NCBI GenBank assembly: GCA_964393035.1
Contig: CAYMRX010000003.1
Coordinates: forward strand, 62,001-126,000
Source of the DNA: Tabrizicola_A sp964393035
GTDB lineage: Bacteria > Pseudomonadota > Alphaproteobacteria > Rhodobacterales > Rhodobacteraceae
Length of the DNA: 64,000 nucleotides
Direction of reading: 5' to 3'
Shown: in pieces, positions 17,716 through 25,123 of the stretch
How positions within the stretch are numbered: the stretch's first letter is position 1
Layout: every line of letters begins with the position of its first letter
Notes under the pieces: model-generated
Databases searched by the model: none
Seen by the model: the letters and a program-made list of their open reading frames with translations, nothing else
Told to the model about the DNA's origin: nothing
Translations under genes and position numbers: made by a program

Positions 17716-18292
17716 AGCGGCAATAGTTCAACTGGCCCTCATACAAGACCGCCCGCGCCCCAACCGCCGCCGCAACCTCGACCAGCCAGGGCTTGTCGAG
17801 ATAGCTTTGGTTGACATAGCCGGTGCGGCCCTCGTGATAGGCCAGATACTGCGCCTCGGCATCGGATTTGGAAATGCCCAGCTTCTCGGTGGAGTTGTGC
17901 ATATACCAGCCCATGAAGTCGGTTGCATCCTCGATGCGGTCACGCCGCGCGCGGCGCCCGCCTTCTTCGTGCTGATACTCCTCCCATGTGCCGTCCAGGG
18001 CTTGGCTATAGCCATAGGCCGAAGACTGACGGCCCATCGGAATGACCCCCAGCGCAAAGCGATGCGGGGTGCGCGCATTGCCGATAAACTTTGATTCCTG
18101 ATAGATCGCCGCCATCTGGACCGACACCGGCACACCCCATTTGCGTTCGGTCTTTTTCATGGCGCGCCAATAGGTCGGCCGTTGCGACAGGATCGCACAT
18201 GCATCATCCAGATTGCGCGGCGCCTTGTAATTGCCCCCACCGCAAGAGGCGAGGAGAAGGACAAGGATCGACGCACGGAGAGTTCTGCTCAT
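17714..18292 (-). CDS. SLT-domain (lytic transglycosylase-like) lipoprotein
   Basis: A 192-residue lipoprotein with a signal peptide ending in the lipobox LASC (Cys at about residue 17). The mature part is an SLT fold: AAIYQESKF carries the catalytic Glu, followed by GVIPMGRQSSAYGYSQALDGTW and YHEGRTGYVNQSYL. It would cleave peptidoglycan glycan strands between MurNAc and GlcNAc from the periplasmic side of a membrane. GAGGGG with 3-6 bases of spacing supports ATG 18292 over the longer open frame to 18343. The gene is short for a processive transglycosylase, so a local space-making role is likely. Confidence 0.83.
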   Translation of the reverse strand: MSRTLRASILVLLLASCGGGNYKAPRNLDDACAILSQRPTYWRAMKKTERKWGVPVSVQMAAIYQESKFIGNARTPHRFALGVIPMGRQSSAYGYSQALDGTWEEYQHEEGGRRARRDRIEDATDFMGWYMHNSTEKLGISKSDAEAQYLAYHEGRTGYVNQSYLDKPWLVEVAAAVGARAVLYEGQLNYCR

Positions 18293-18523
18293 TTGCCCCT
18301 CACGTTTTTCTTTTGCCGGAAGGATAGGCCAAAAGGCCGGCAAGGGAAATGGGCTGTCACACCTTGGCAGATCAGTTTTCTGTTAGCTGTTGCCATCGCC
18401 TCGGCCAAATCCCGCCGCAATTTCGGCCCGTACCGCCACAGACTGTTTCTTTTGAGGCGCGCCGCAAGCATGGACAACCCCGGCCTTGAGGGATTAGTAA
18501 CCAAACAAGGAGAGCGCACGCCC

Positions 18524-18850
18524 ATGCTGAAGACCGACGCCAAATACCATATCGGGCAGGTCCTGCGTCACCGGAAGCATCCGTTCCGGGGCGTGGTGTT
18601 TGATGTGGATGCGATTTTCTCCAACACCGACGCTTGGTATGACGCCATGCCCGAAGATGCCCGGCCCAACAAGGACCAGCCATTCTATCATCTGTTGGCC
18701 GAAAATGACCAAAGCTACTATGTGGCCTATGTGTCGGAACAAAACCTTGTCCCGGACGAAACCGGTGAGCCTGTCGATCATCCCGATCTGCCCGACCTGT
18801 TCGGTGACTTCGAGGATGGTCGCTATCCGCTTCAGTTTCAATTGAACTGA
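18524..18850 (+). CDS. hspQ: heat-shock protein HspQ
   Basis: A 108-residue protein of the HspQ (YccV-like) family: KYHIGQVLRHRKHPFRGVVFDVD, then YHLLAENDQSYYVAYVSEQNL and LFGDFEDGRYPLQF. HspQ is a small heat-shock factor that tunes Lon specificity in enterobacteria and binds hemimethylated DNA in some species. The start at 18524 follows AAGGAGAG with a longish 11-base spacing. In-frame upstream extension to 18182 is rejected because codon use there is irregular. I could not find a convincing RpoH promoter in the 231-base region upstream. Confidence 0.9.
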   Translation: MLKTDAKYHIGQVLRHRKHPFRGVVFDVDAIFSNTDAWYDAMPEDARPNKDQPFYHLLAENDQSYYVAYVSEQNLVPDETGEPVDHPDLPDLFGDFEDGRYPLQFQLN

Positions 18851-18931
18851 TTTTCCCAGCACAGACTTACACTTCGGTAACATCTCGATCCTAGCCTGAG
18901 CCGGACCAGCCGGTATGAAAGGGCATTTGAG

Positions 18932-19270
18932 ATGGAGTTATTGGCGAAGGAACGCGGTGAGATGCTTGTGATCCGCACGACGCAGGACAGGATCGACGCG
19001 GCCAGCGCCATTCAGTTCAAAGACCGGATGCGGGATATCACCGGGGCCAGCACAGCCCCGCGCGTGGTTCTCGACATGTCGAACGTCGCCTTTCTGGACA
19101 GCTCCGGTCTGGGGGCCGTCGTCGCCGTGCTAAAGGCCCTCGCACCCGATCGCACGCTGGAGCTTTCCGGCCTGACCCCGACCGTGCAAAAGGTTTTCCG
19201 GCTGACACGGATGGACACCATCTTCACCATCCATGACGCTGTGCCGGATGGCCTGCGGAATGTGGGGTAA
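18932..19270 (+). CDS. STAS-domain anti-sigma-factor antagonist
   Basis: A 112-residue single STAS domain of the SpoIIAA/RsbV type. The phosphorylation site is in VAFLDSSGLGAVVAVL, with the first serine of DSSGLG the expected target. In partner-switch systems, the unphosphorylated form binds a HATPase kinase and releases that kinase's other client, usually a sigma factor. The very next gene is an RsbW-like HATPase, so the two are very likely partners. No PP2C phosphatase or sigma factor lies nearby. Confidence 0.9.
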   Translation: MELLAKERGEMLVIRTTQDRIDAASAIQFKDRMRDITGASTAPRVVLDMSNVAFLDSSGLGAVVAVLKALAPDRTLELSGLTPTVQKVFRLTRMDTIFTIHDAVPDGLRNVG

Positions 19271-19355
19271 ATCCGGGTCAGCGGTGGAGCCCAAGGATCC
19301 ACAAGACAGCGCGGTTACGCCATGGCGACCTGCCCTTGTGCCGCAGGTGCCCGCC

Positions 19356-19805
19356 ATGACCTTACGGCGCGACCTGATCCGCCCGCCCGCGCTTCAGGTG
19401 GCGTTACCGGGCACGGCCGATGCGGTCCGCTGCGCCCTTCTGAGCATCCTGACCAGCGACCTGCTCGCAGGGTTTTCGGCCAATCTGCTGTCATCGGCCG
19501 AAATCGTCTTGGCAGAAGTGCTGAATAACATCGTGGAGCACGCCTACGCCGACCGGGCGGGCGATATCCGGGTCATCCTGTCCCACATCGAAACCGGCCT
19601 TGATTGCAAGGTGATAGACTGCGGGGCGGCGATGCCCGGCCTGTGCTTGCCGAAGGGCGATTTTCAACCTTTGGGGCCAACTGCCGATCTTCCCGAAGGG
19701 GGCTTTGGCTGGTTCTTGATTCGCAGCCTCGTCACAGAGTTGCGCTATCACCGCGCCGATGGGGAAAACCGGTTGTCTTTTGTGCTGCCTGACGAACAAT
19801 CCTGA
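19356..19805 (+). CDS. RsbW-like HATPase (anti-sigma/serine kinase type)
   Basis: A 149-residue GHKL ATPase of the anti-sigma kinase type. The N box is EIVLAEVLNNIVEHAYAD, the G1 box is KVIDCGAAMPG, and a glycine-rich GGFGWFLIRSLV closes the site. It would phosphorylate the adjacent STAS protein and sequester a further client. The start is uncertain: ATG 19356 sits at the domain edge and has better codon bias after it; ATG 19260 would add 32 residues and overlap the STAS stop. The tail after the G2 box is short. Confidence 0.8.
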   Translation: MTLRRDLIRPPALQVALPGTADAVRCALLSILTSDLLAGFSANLLSSAEIVLAEVLNNIVEHAYADRAGDIRVILSHIETGLDCKVIDCGAAMPGLCLPKGDFQPLGPTADLPEGGFGWFLIRSLVTELRYHRADGENRLSFVLPDEQS

Positions 19806-19922
19806 ACAGAAGGCCGCACTGTTTCAGCATCACATGTGCTGACGCGGAAACGTCATATTTTCCCCCTGAAACCGCCGTGCAGCAGCAGCATATATGTCCC
19901 TGTAGCTGCATAAAGCTTCCCT

Positions 19923-19963
19923 CGGCGCGGTGGACGAAAGCCCCCACCCAGTTCACCGCGCCG
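19923..19963. repeat. 10-bp hairpin in the 244-base gap before the GGT gene
   Basis: cggcgcggtg (19923-19932) and caccgcgccg (19954-19963) form a perfect 10-bp stem over a 21-base loop. The gap 19806-20049 otherwise shows nothing I can name. It may be a 5' leader element or a terminator lacking a T-run. Confidence 0.4.
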
Positions 19964-20049
19964 GGGCACTTGCCAGTCCGGCCCGTTTGAGGCGGCCTTG
20001 GCAAATCTGCACCGCCCTCCTAGGCTGATAACCTTCGGAGGGCTTCTTC

Positions 20050-21621
20050 ATGCGCGATTTTCACCTGCCCGGCCGCTCTGCGGTCTATGCAACCAATGGC
20101 GTCTGCGCCACCTCGCACCCTTTGGCGGCCAAGGTCGCCATCGATACGCTTCAGGCTGGCGGCAATGCGGTGGACGCCGCCCTCGCCGGGGCTTTTGTGC
20201 TGGGCATTGCCGAGCCGCAGATGTGCGGCATTGGCGGTGATTGCTTTGTCTTGCTGAAACCTGCCGGGACCGAGGACATCTTGGCGCTGAACGGCTCGGG
20301 CCGCTCACCTGCCGGATACGATGCGCAGGCATTGCGCGATCAAGGGCATAAAACCGTTCCGCTGCGCGGGATCGCCCCTGTCACCCTGCCCGGCGCAATG
20401 GCGGCCTTTTGCCGCCTGTCGGACGATCACGGCAAACTTGGGCTGGACCGGATCACCGCCCCCGCCATTCGCTATGCCGAAGATGGCATCCCCGTCGCCC
20501 CCCGCGTGGCATTTGATTGGGCGGACGACGCCCCCGCCCTGCAAGGGGCCGCGCGCGATCACTATCTTGTTGGCGGCAGGGTGCCGACGGTGGGGCAGAT
20601 CTTCCGCGCGCCGGGACAGGCGCAGGTGCTGCGTTCCCTCGCCCGCCATGGGCGCAAAGGCTTTTACGAAGGCGAGGTGGCCGAGGATATGGTCGCCTCG
20701 CTGCGTGCCATGGGGGGCAGCCATACGCTTGAGGATTTCGCGGGCGTGACCAGCGATTACACCACCCCCATTCATGGCGCCTACAAGGGCACCGATCTTT
20801 ACGAACACCCGCCAAACGGCCAAGGCGCGACAGCCATTTTGATGCTGAACATCCTGTCGCATTTCGATCTGCCCGCGATGGACCCCTTCGGCACTGAGCG
20901 CGCCCATATTGAGGCAGAGGCCGCGAAACTGGCCTATGATGCGCGCGACCGCTTTATCGCCGATCCGACCCTGCGGCTGGATCACATGCTGGCCCCCGAA
21001 ACCGCGGCGAAACTGGCCGCCCTGATCAACCCCAAACGCGCGATGGCGGCGGCAAAACCCCTGACCGAGGCGGTGCATAAGGACACGATCTATATCACGG
21101 TGGTGGACCGTGACCGCATGGCGGTCAGCCTGATCTATTCGATCTTCTGGGGCTTTGGCTCTGGCCTTGCCTCCTCCAAATTCGGGATCAATTTCCAAAA
21201 CCGCGGCGCGGGGTTCACGCTGGAACCCGGCCACCCGAATGAGGCAGGCCCCAACAAACGCCCGATGCACACGATCATTCCCGGCATGCTGAAACAAAAT
21301 GGCCGCGTCACCATGCCCTTTGGCGTCATGGGCGGGGCCTATCAGCCCTGCGGCCATGCGCGCTATGTCACCAATATGGTGGATTTCGGGCTTGATCCGC
21401 AGGAAGCCATCGACGCGCCGCGATGCTTCTCTGGCCGTGAGGGATTTCAGATCGAACGCGGTTATGCGCCAAAGGTGCGGGAGGAACTGGCGGCAATGGG
21501 CCATGAGATGTCGGTCGCGCATGAACCGATTGGCGGCGGGCAAGCCATTCTGATCGGACAAGATGGCGTGTTGATCGGGGCGTCTGATCCACGCAAAGAC
21601 GGCTGCGCCTTGGGATACTGA
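20050..21621 (+). CDS. ggt: gamma-glutamyltransferase family Ntn-hydrolase
   Basis: A 523-residue Ntn-hydrolase precursor. The N-terminal half has the family opening SHPLAAKVAIDTLQAGGNAVDAA and MCGIGGDCFVLL. The autocleavage/nucleophile threonine is Thr346 in KDTIYITVVDRDRMAVSLI, where the usual TTHxSVVD is altered to TIYITVVD. GGAYQPCGHARYV lies near the C-terminus. No signal peptide is evident, so a cytoplasmic or non-Sec location is likely. Substrates may be glutathione or another gamma-glutamyl or acyl amide (some relatives are cephalosporin acylases). The next gene follows after 15 bases. Confidence 0.82.
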   Translation: MRDFHLPGRSAVYATNGVCATSHPLAAKVAIDTLQAGGNAVDAALAGAFVLGIAEPQMCGIGGDCFVLLKPAGTEDILALNGSGRSPAGYDAQALRDQGHKTVPLRGIAPVTLPGAMAAFCRLSDDHGKLGLDRITAPAIRYAEDGIPVAPRVAFDWADDAPALQGAARDHYLVGGRVPTVGQIFRAPGQAQVLRSLARHGRKGFYEGEVAEDMVASLRAMGGSHTLEDFAGVTSDYTTPIHGAYKGTDLYEHPPNGQGATAILMLNILSHFDLPAMDPFGTERAHIEAEAAKLAYDARDRFIADPTLRLDHMLAPETAAKLAALINPKRAMAAAKPLTEAVHKDTIYITVVDRDRMAVSLIYSIFWGFGSGLASSKFGINFQNRGAGFTLEPGHPNEAGPNKRPMHTIIPGMLKQNGRVTMPFGVMGGAYQPCGHARYVTNMVDFGLDPQEAIDAPRCFSGREGFQIERGYAPKVREELAAMGHEMSVAHEPIGGGQAILIGQDGVLIGASDPRKDGCALGY

Positions 21622-21636
21622 TCGGGGGGTATTGAA

Positions 21637-22089
21637 ATGGATTACACCGAAATCACCGCCAGCATCCACGCGCTATGCCACGGCGAAACCGATACCGTCG
21701 CCCTGATGGCCACGCTGGTATGCGAAATTCACCATGGCCACCCCCTGTCGGATTGGACCGGGTTTTACCGGGTCGTCGGGCCAGAGCTTTTGAAGATCGG
21801 CCCCTATCAGGGCGGGCATGGCTGCCTTGTCATCCCGTTTTCGCGCGGGGTTTGCGGGGCCGCGGCACGCAGCGGAAAGGTCTTGAACATCCCCGATGTC
21901 GATGCCTTCCCCGACCATATCGCCTGTTCTTCAACCACCCGGTCCGAACTGGTCCTGCCGGTCTGGAACGGGGCAGGCAAGCTCTTGGGCGTGCTGGACC
22001 TCGACAGCAACACGCCAGCCGCCTTTACCAAGGTCGATGAAGATTGGTTGGTGCCGCTTCTGGCGGAAATCTTTGAAAAGGCAGAATGA
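21637..22089 (+). CDS. msrC: free methionine-(R)-sulfoxide reductase (GAF-fold fRMsr)
   Basis: A 150-residue single GAF domain of the fRMsr type. All three family cysteines are present, in HGCLVIPF, SRGVCGAAA and DHIACSSTTRSELVLP, followed by LGVLDLDSNTPAAF. It reduces free L-methionine-(R)-sulfoxide with thioredoxin as donor, in the cytoplasm. It starts 15 bases after the GGT gene and overlaps the GFA gene by ATGA, so the three form an operon with a sulfur/thiol flavour. Confidence 0.87.
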   Translation: MDYTEITASIHALCHGETDTVALMATLVCEIHHGHPLSDWTGFYRVVGPELLKIGPYQGGHGCLVIPFSRGVCGAAARSGKVLNIPDVDAFPDHIACSSTTRSELVLPVWNGAGKLLGVLDLDSNTPAAFTKVDEDWLVPLLAEIFEKAE

Positions 22090-22868
22090 TGCGCGGGTCC
22101 TGCCTTTGCGGCCAAGTGGTGTTCGAAGCCACCCCCGACCGCCACGTCATCGCCTGCCACTGCACGCAATGCCGCAAACAGTCGGGCCATTTCTGGGCCG
22201 CGACCTTCGCATGGCACAAGGATTTCCGGCTGATCCGGGACGAAGGCCTGCGCTGGTATGACGCCTCCCCGCAGGCGCGTCGCGGGTTTTGTGGCGGCTG
22301 CGGGGCGTTTCTGTTCTGGCAACCCACCGGCGAGGCCCGCATCTCCATCGCGGCAGGCGCCTTTGACGGGCCAACGGGGCTGACCATCGGGGAAAGCTGG
22401 TTCCATGAGGATGCGGGCGACTATTATGACCCGGCGGGCGGGCCTGCGCCCGAACCGTCAAGTGCCGAAACCCTGCAAGGAAGCTGCCTTTGCGGTGCCA
22501 ACCATTTCACCCTGCCCGGCCCGATGGGCGCGGTTTGGGCCTGCCATTGCACCCAATGCCGCAAGACTTCGGGGCACTACTCCGCCAGTTTTGATGCGGA
22601 CGAATCCGCCGTGGCCTGGCAATCCCGCCATGTGGCCGAACACACCAGCCCCGGCGGCGGCACGCGCGGCTTTTGCCCGACCTGTGCTTCGGGCCTGTAT
22701 TTCCGCGCCAAGGATGACAGTTTTTCGATCGAGGCGGGGTGCATCGACAACCCGACCGGGGGCCAGCTTTCAAGCCACATCTTCACTGCCGACAAGGGTG
22801 ATTATTACCAAATCACCGATGGCCAATTGCAATTCCCCGCCTATCCAAACGATCATTCGGAAAACTGA
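22086..22868 (+). CDS. tandem GFA (CENP-V/GFA) domain protein
   Basis: A 260-residue protein made of two GFA domains in a row: residues 2-125 and 133-255. Each begins with GSCLCG and continues with ACHCTQCRK, then a CGGC or CPTC pair, so both zinc sites (structural CxC..CxxC and catalytic CxxC) appear complete. The two halves are clearly related, which suggests an internal duplication. Single-domain relatives bind glutathione or its adducts. Function is uncertain; formaldehyde activity has been disputed for this family. It ends overlapping serB tail to tail by 16 bases. Confidence 0.8.
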   Translation: MMRGSCLCGQVVFEATPDRHVIACHCTQCRKQSGHFWAATFAWHKDFRLIRDEGLRWYDASPQARRGFCGGCGAFLFWQPTGEARISIAAGAFDGPTGLTIGESWFHEDAGDYYDPAGGPAPEPSSAETLQGSCLCGANHFTLPGPMGAVWACHCTQCRKTSGHYSASFDADESAVAWQSRHVAEHTSPGGGTRGFCPTCASGLYFRAKDDSFSIEAGCIDNPTGGQLSSHIFTADKGDYYQITDGQLQFPAYPNDHSEN

Positions 22869-23728
22869 TCGCGGGCATAGCCTTGCAGGTAAAGAAGCGC
22901 CGTCAGATCGCCGTGATTGACGCGAATCTGACATTCCGCCTGCACGCTCGGCTTGGCATGCAGCGCCACGCCCATACCCGCAAGTCCCAACATCCCCAGA
23001 TCATTCGCTCCGTCCCCCACCGCAATCGCCTCATGCGGGGTAAAGCCCAACCGGGCGGAAATATCTTCCAGCGCCTGCACCTTCGCAGCTTTGCCCAAGA
23101 TCGGGTCCGCCACTTGGCCCGTCAACTTGCCACCCTCCGCCAAAAGCGTGTTGGCGCGGTTTTCATCAAACCCAAGCACCCCGGCAATCGCCCCGGTAAA
23201 GGCGGTGAACCCCCCCGATACCAGCGCCGCATAGGCCCCGTTTGCCCGCATCGTGGCGACCAGCGCACGCCCCCCCGGCATCAGGGTGATGCGGTCACGG
23301 ATGACACGGGCAATCACCGCCTCATCCAACCCTTTCAAAAGCCCCACCCGCTCGCGCAGGGCCGCCTCGAAATCCAACTCGCCATTCATGGCGCGGGCCG
23401 TGATCGACGCGACATAGGCCCCAACCCCCGCCTCGTCCGCCAATTCATCAATGCACTCTTGCTGGATCATGGTGCTGTCCATATCGGCAATCAAAAGGCG
23501 TTTCTTGCGCCCCTCGGCGGCCTGCACGGCAAGGTCAATTCCCATCGCCTGAAAACCCTGCCAGACCTCCCACAGATTTGCCGGAACCTCCTCAACAGGA
23601 AACTCGGCCGCAACGCCCGGATCCAGCCAGATCGCATCCCCGCCCCCCCAAGCATTGCGCAAGGATTCCACCGCAACACGGTCAAGCTTCGGCGTTTCAG
23701 GGTTGGTCAGCAGGGTGGCAATGAGCAT
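22853..23728 (-). CDS. serB: phosphoserine phosphatase
   Basis: A 291-residue HAD phosphatase completing serine synthesis (O-phosphoserine to serine). An N-terminal 75-residue region precedes the HAD core. The core has motif I DMDSTMIQQECIDE, motif II VSGGFTAFTG, motif III Lys in KAAKVQAL and motif IV VGDGANDLGMLG. The gene is divergent from serC and serA, so all three steps from 3-phosphoglycerate sit in one block. The 152-base gap to serC should hold both promoters. Confidence 0.94.
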   Translation of the reverse strand: MLIATLLTNPETPKLDRVAVESLRNAWGGGDAIWLDPGVAAEFPVEEVPANLWEVWQGFQAMGIDLAVQAAEGRKKRLLIADMDSTMIQQECIDELADEAGVGAYVASITARAMNGELDFEAALRERVGLLKGLDEAVIARVIRDRITLMPGGRALVATMRANGAYAALVSGGFTAFTGAIAGVLGFDENRANTLLAEGGKLTGQVADPILGKAAKVQALEDISARLGFTPHEAIAVGDGANDLGMLGLAGMGVALHAKPSVQAECQIRVNHGDLTALLYLQGYARDQFSE

Positions 23729-23842
23729 CAGAAGTTTCCGATAGTGGAGATTTGCGTCGTTTTTTGCAGATGATGCGGCGCTTTAACGCGATTTTTGCGC
23801 TTGTGCCACCCCGAAAGCCCCGATACCCACGGTCTTGGGAAA

Positions 23843-23875
23843 CCCCTCCCCACCGAGGGGCGTTTATCTGGAAGG
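23843..23875 (+). promoter_or_regulatory. serC-type leader hairpin
   Basis: The hairpin CCCCTC-CCCACC-GAGGGG (23843-23860) lies directly upstream of the serC ribosome site (GGAAGGA, about 23870). A short hairpin RNA motif named serC is described upstream of serC-serA operons in alphaproteobacteria (comparative genomics, Rfam serC). Position, downstream genes and the C-rich single hairpin agree with it; I could not run a covariance model. Confidence 0.55.
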
Positions 23876-23880
23876 ATAGC

Positions 23881-25038
23881 ATGACTGACCTGACCGCACC
23901 GGCACAGCGCCCGGCAAATCCGCGCTTTTCCTCTGGCCCCTGCGCCAAAATCCCCGGCTATACGCTTGATCTGCTTGGCGATGCGCCTCTTGGCCGCTCG
24001 CACCGTGCCGCTGTCGGCAAGGCCAAGCTGAAAGAAGCGATCGACCTGACCCGTGAAATTCTGGGCGTCCCCGCCGATTACCGTATCGGCATCGTCCCCG
24101 GCTCCGACACCGGCGCTGTCGAGATGGCGATGTGGTCGCTTTTGGGCGCCCGCCCTGTGGAAATGCTGGCGTGGGAGAGCTTTGGCGAAGGCTGGGTGAC
24201 CGATGTGGTCAAGCAACTCAAGCTGGATGCCACCGTGAAAAAAGCCCCCTATGGCCAGATCGTCGATCTTGCCACCGTCGATTTCGACAAGGATGTGGTT
24301 TTCACATGGAACGGCACCACCTCGGGCTGCCGCGTTCCGAACGCCGATGCCATTCCGGCAGATCGCCAAGGCCTGACCATCTGCGACGCCACCTCCTCGG
24401 CCTTCGCGATGGAGATGGATTGGGCGAAACTTGATGTCGTGACCTTCTCTTGGCAAAAGGTGCTGGGCGGCGAAGGCGCACATGGGATGCTGATCCTGTC
24501 CCCCCGCGCCGTTGAACGGCTGGAAACCTATACCCCCGCATGGCCGCTGCCCAAGATCTTCCGCCTGACCTCGAAGGGCAAAATCACCGAAGGCATCTTC
24601 GTGGGCGAAACCATCAACACGCCCTCGATGCTGGCGGTCGAAGATTACCTCGTGTCACTGAAATGGGCGAAATCGGTGGGTGGTCTGACCGGCCTTGTGA
24701 ACCGCGCCCGTGCGAATGCACAGGTCGTCTGGGATTTCTGCGCCGCCAACCCGTGGCTGCAAAATCTGGCGGAAGCGCCCGAGATCGCCTCGACCACCAG
24801 CGTCTGCCTGAAATTCGCTGACCCCCGCATCAAGGACGGCGAGGCTTTTGCCAAAGCCGTGGCCAAGCGGCTGGAAAAGGCAGGTGTCGCTTATGACATC
24901 GGCGCTTACCGCGACGCGCCCTCGGGCCTGCGCATCTGGTGCGGTTCCACCGTGGAAACCGCCGATGTCGCCGCCCTGATGCCGTGGATCGCCCACGCCT
25001 TCGAGGTCGAGATCGCAGCACAAGCGCAAGCCGCCTGA
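23881..25038 (+). CDS. serC: phosphoserine aminotransferase
   Basis: A 385-residue PLP enzyme converting 3-phosphohydroxypyruvate and glutamate to phosphoserine; the alphaproteobacterial type of SerC. Early family segments are RFSSGPCAKIPGY and GIVPGSDTGAVEMAMW. VTFSWQKVLGGEGAHGML contains the PLP lysine, and FVGETINTPSMLAVEDYL follows. GGAAGGA before ATG 23881 fixes the start against the longer open frame to 23752, which would include the leader hairpin. serA follows after 85 bases that contain an inverted REP pair. Confidence 0.95.
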   Translation: MTDLTAPAQRPANPRFSSGPCAKIPGYTLDLLGDAPLGRSHRAAVGKAKLKEAIDLTREILGVPADYRIGIVPGSDTGAVEMAMWSLLGARPVEMLAWESFGEGWVTDVVKQLKLDATVKKAPYGQIVDLATVDFDKDVVFTWNGTTSGCRVPNADAIPADRQGLTICDATSSAFAMEMDWAKLDVVTFSWQKVLGGEGAHGMLILSPRAVERLETYTPAWPLPKIFRLTSKGKITEGIFVGETINTPSMLAVEDYLVSLKWAKSVGGLTGLVNRARANAQVVWDFCAANPWLQNLAEAPEIASTTSVCLKFADPRIKDGEAFAKAVAKRLEKAGVAYDIGAYRDAPSGLRIWCGSTVETADVAALMPWIAHAFEVEIAAQAQAA

Positions 25039-25042
25039 GAGA

Positions 25043-25094
25043 GTCGGGGTAAACCCCGACCTACGCAAAACTTGTAGGCCGGGGTTCACCCCGG
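25043..25094. repeat. inverted pair of REP-like palindromes (GTAG-type)
   Basis: Two ~21-nt units face each other. One, read on the minus strand, is GTAGG then TCGGGG-ttta-CCCCGA; the other, on the plus strand (25074-25094), is GTAGG then CCGGGG-ttca-CCCCGG. A GTAG foot followed by a GC palindrome is the hallmark of REP elements mobilised by RAYT transposases, and an inverted pair is a REPIN/BIME arrangement. It also gives RNA hairpins between serC and serA. Confidence 0.6.
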
Positions 25095-25123
25095 CACCTC
25101 CCCAAAATCAAATGGAGTCCTTC

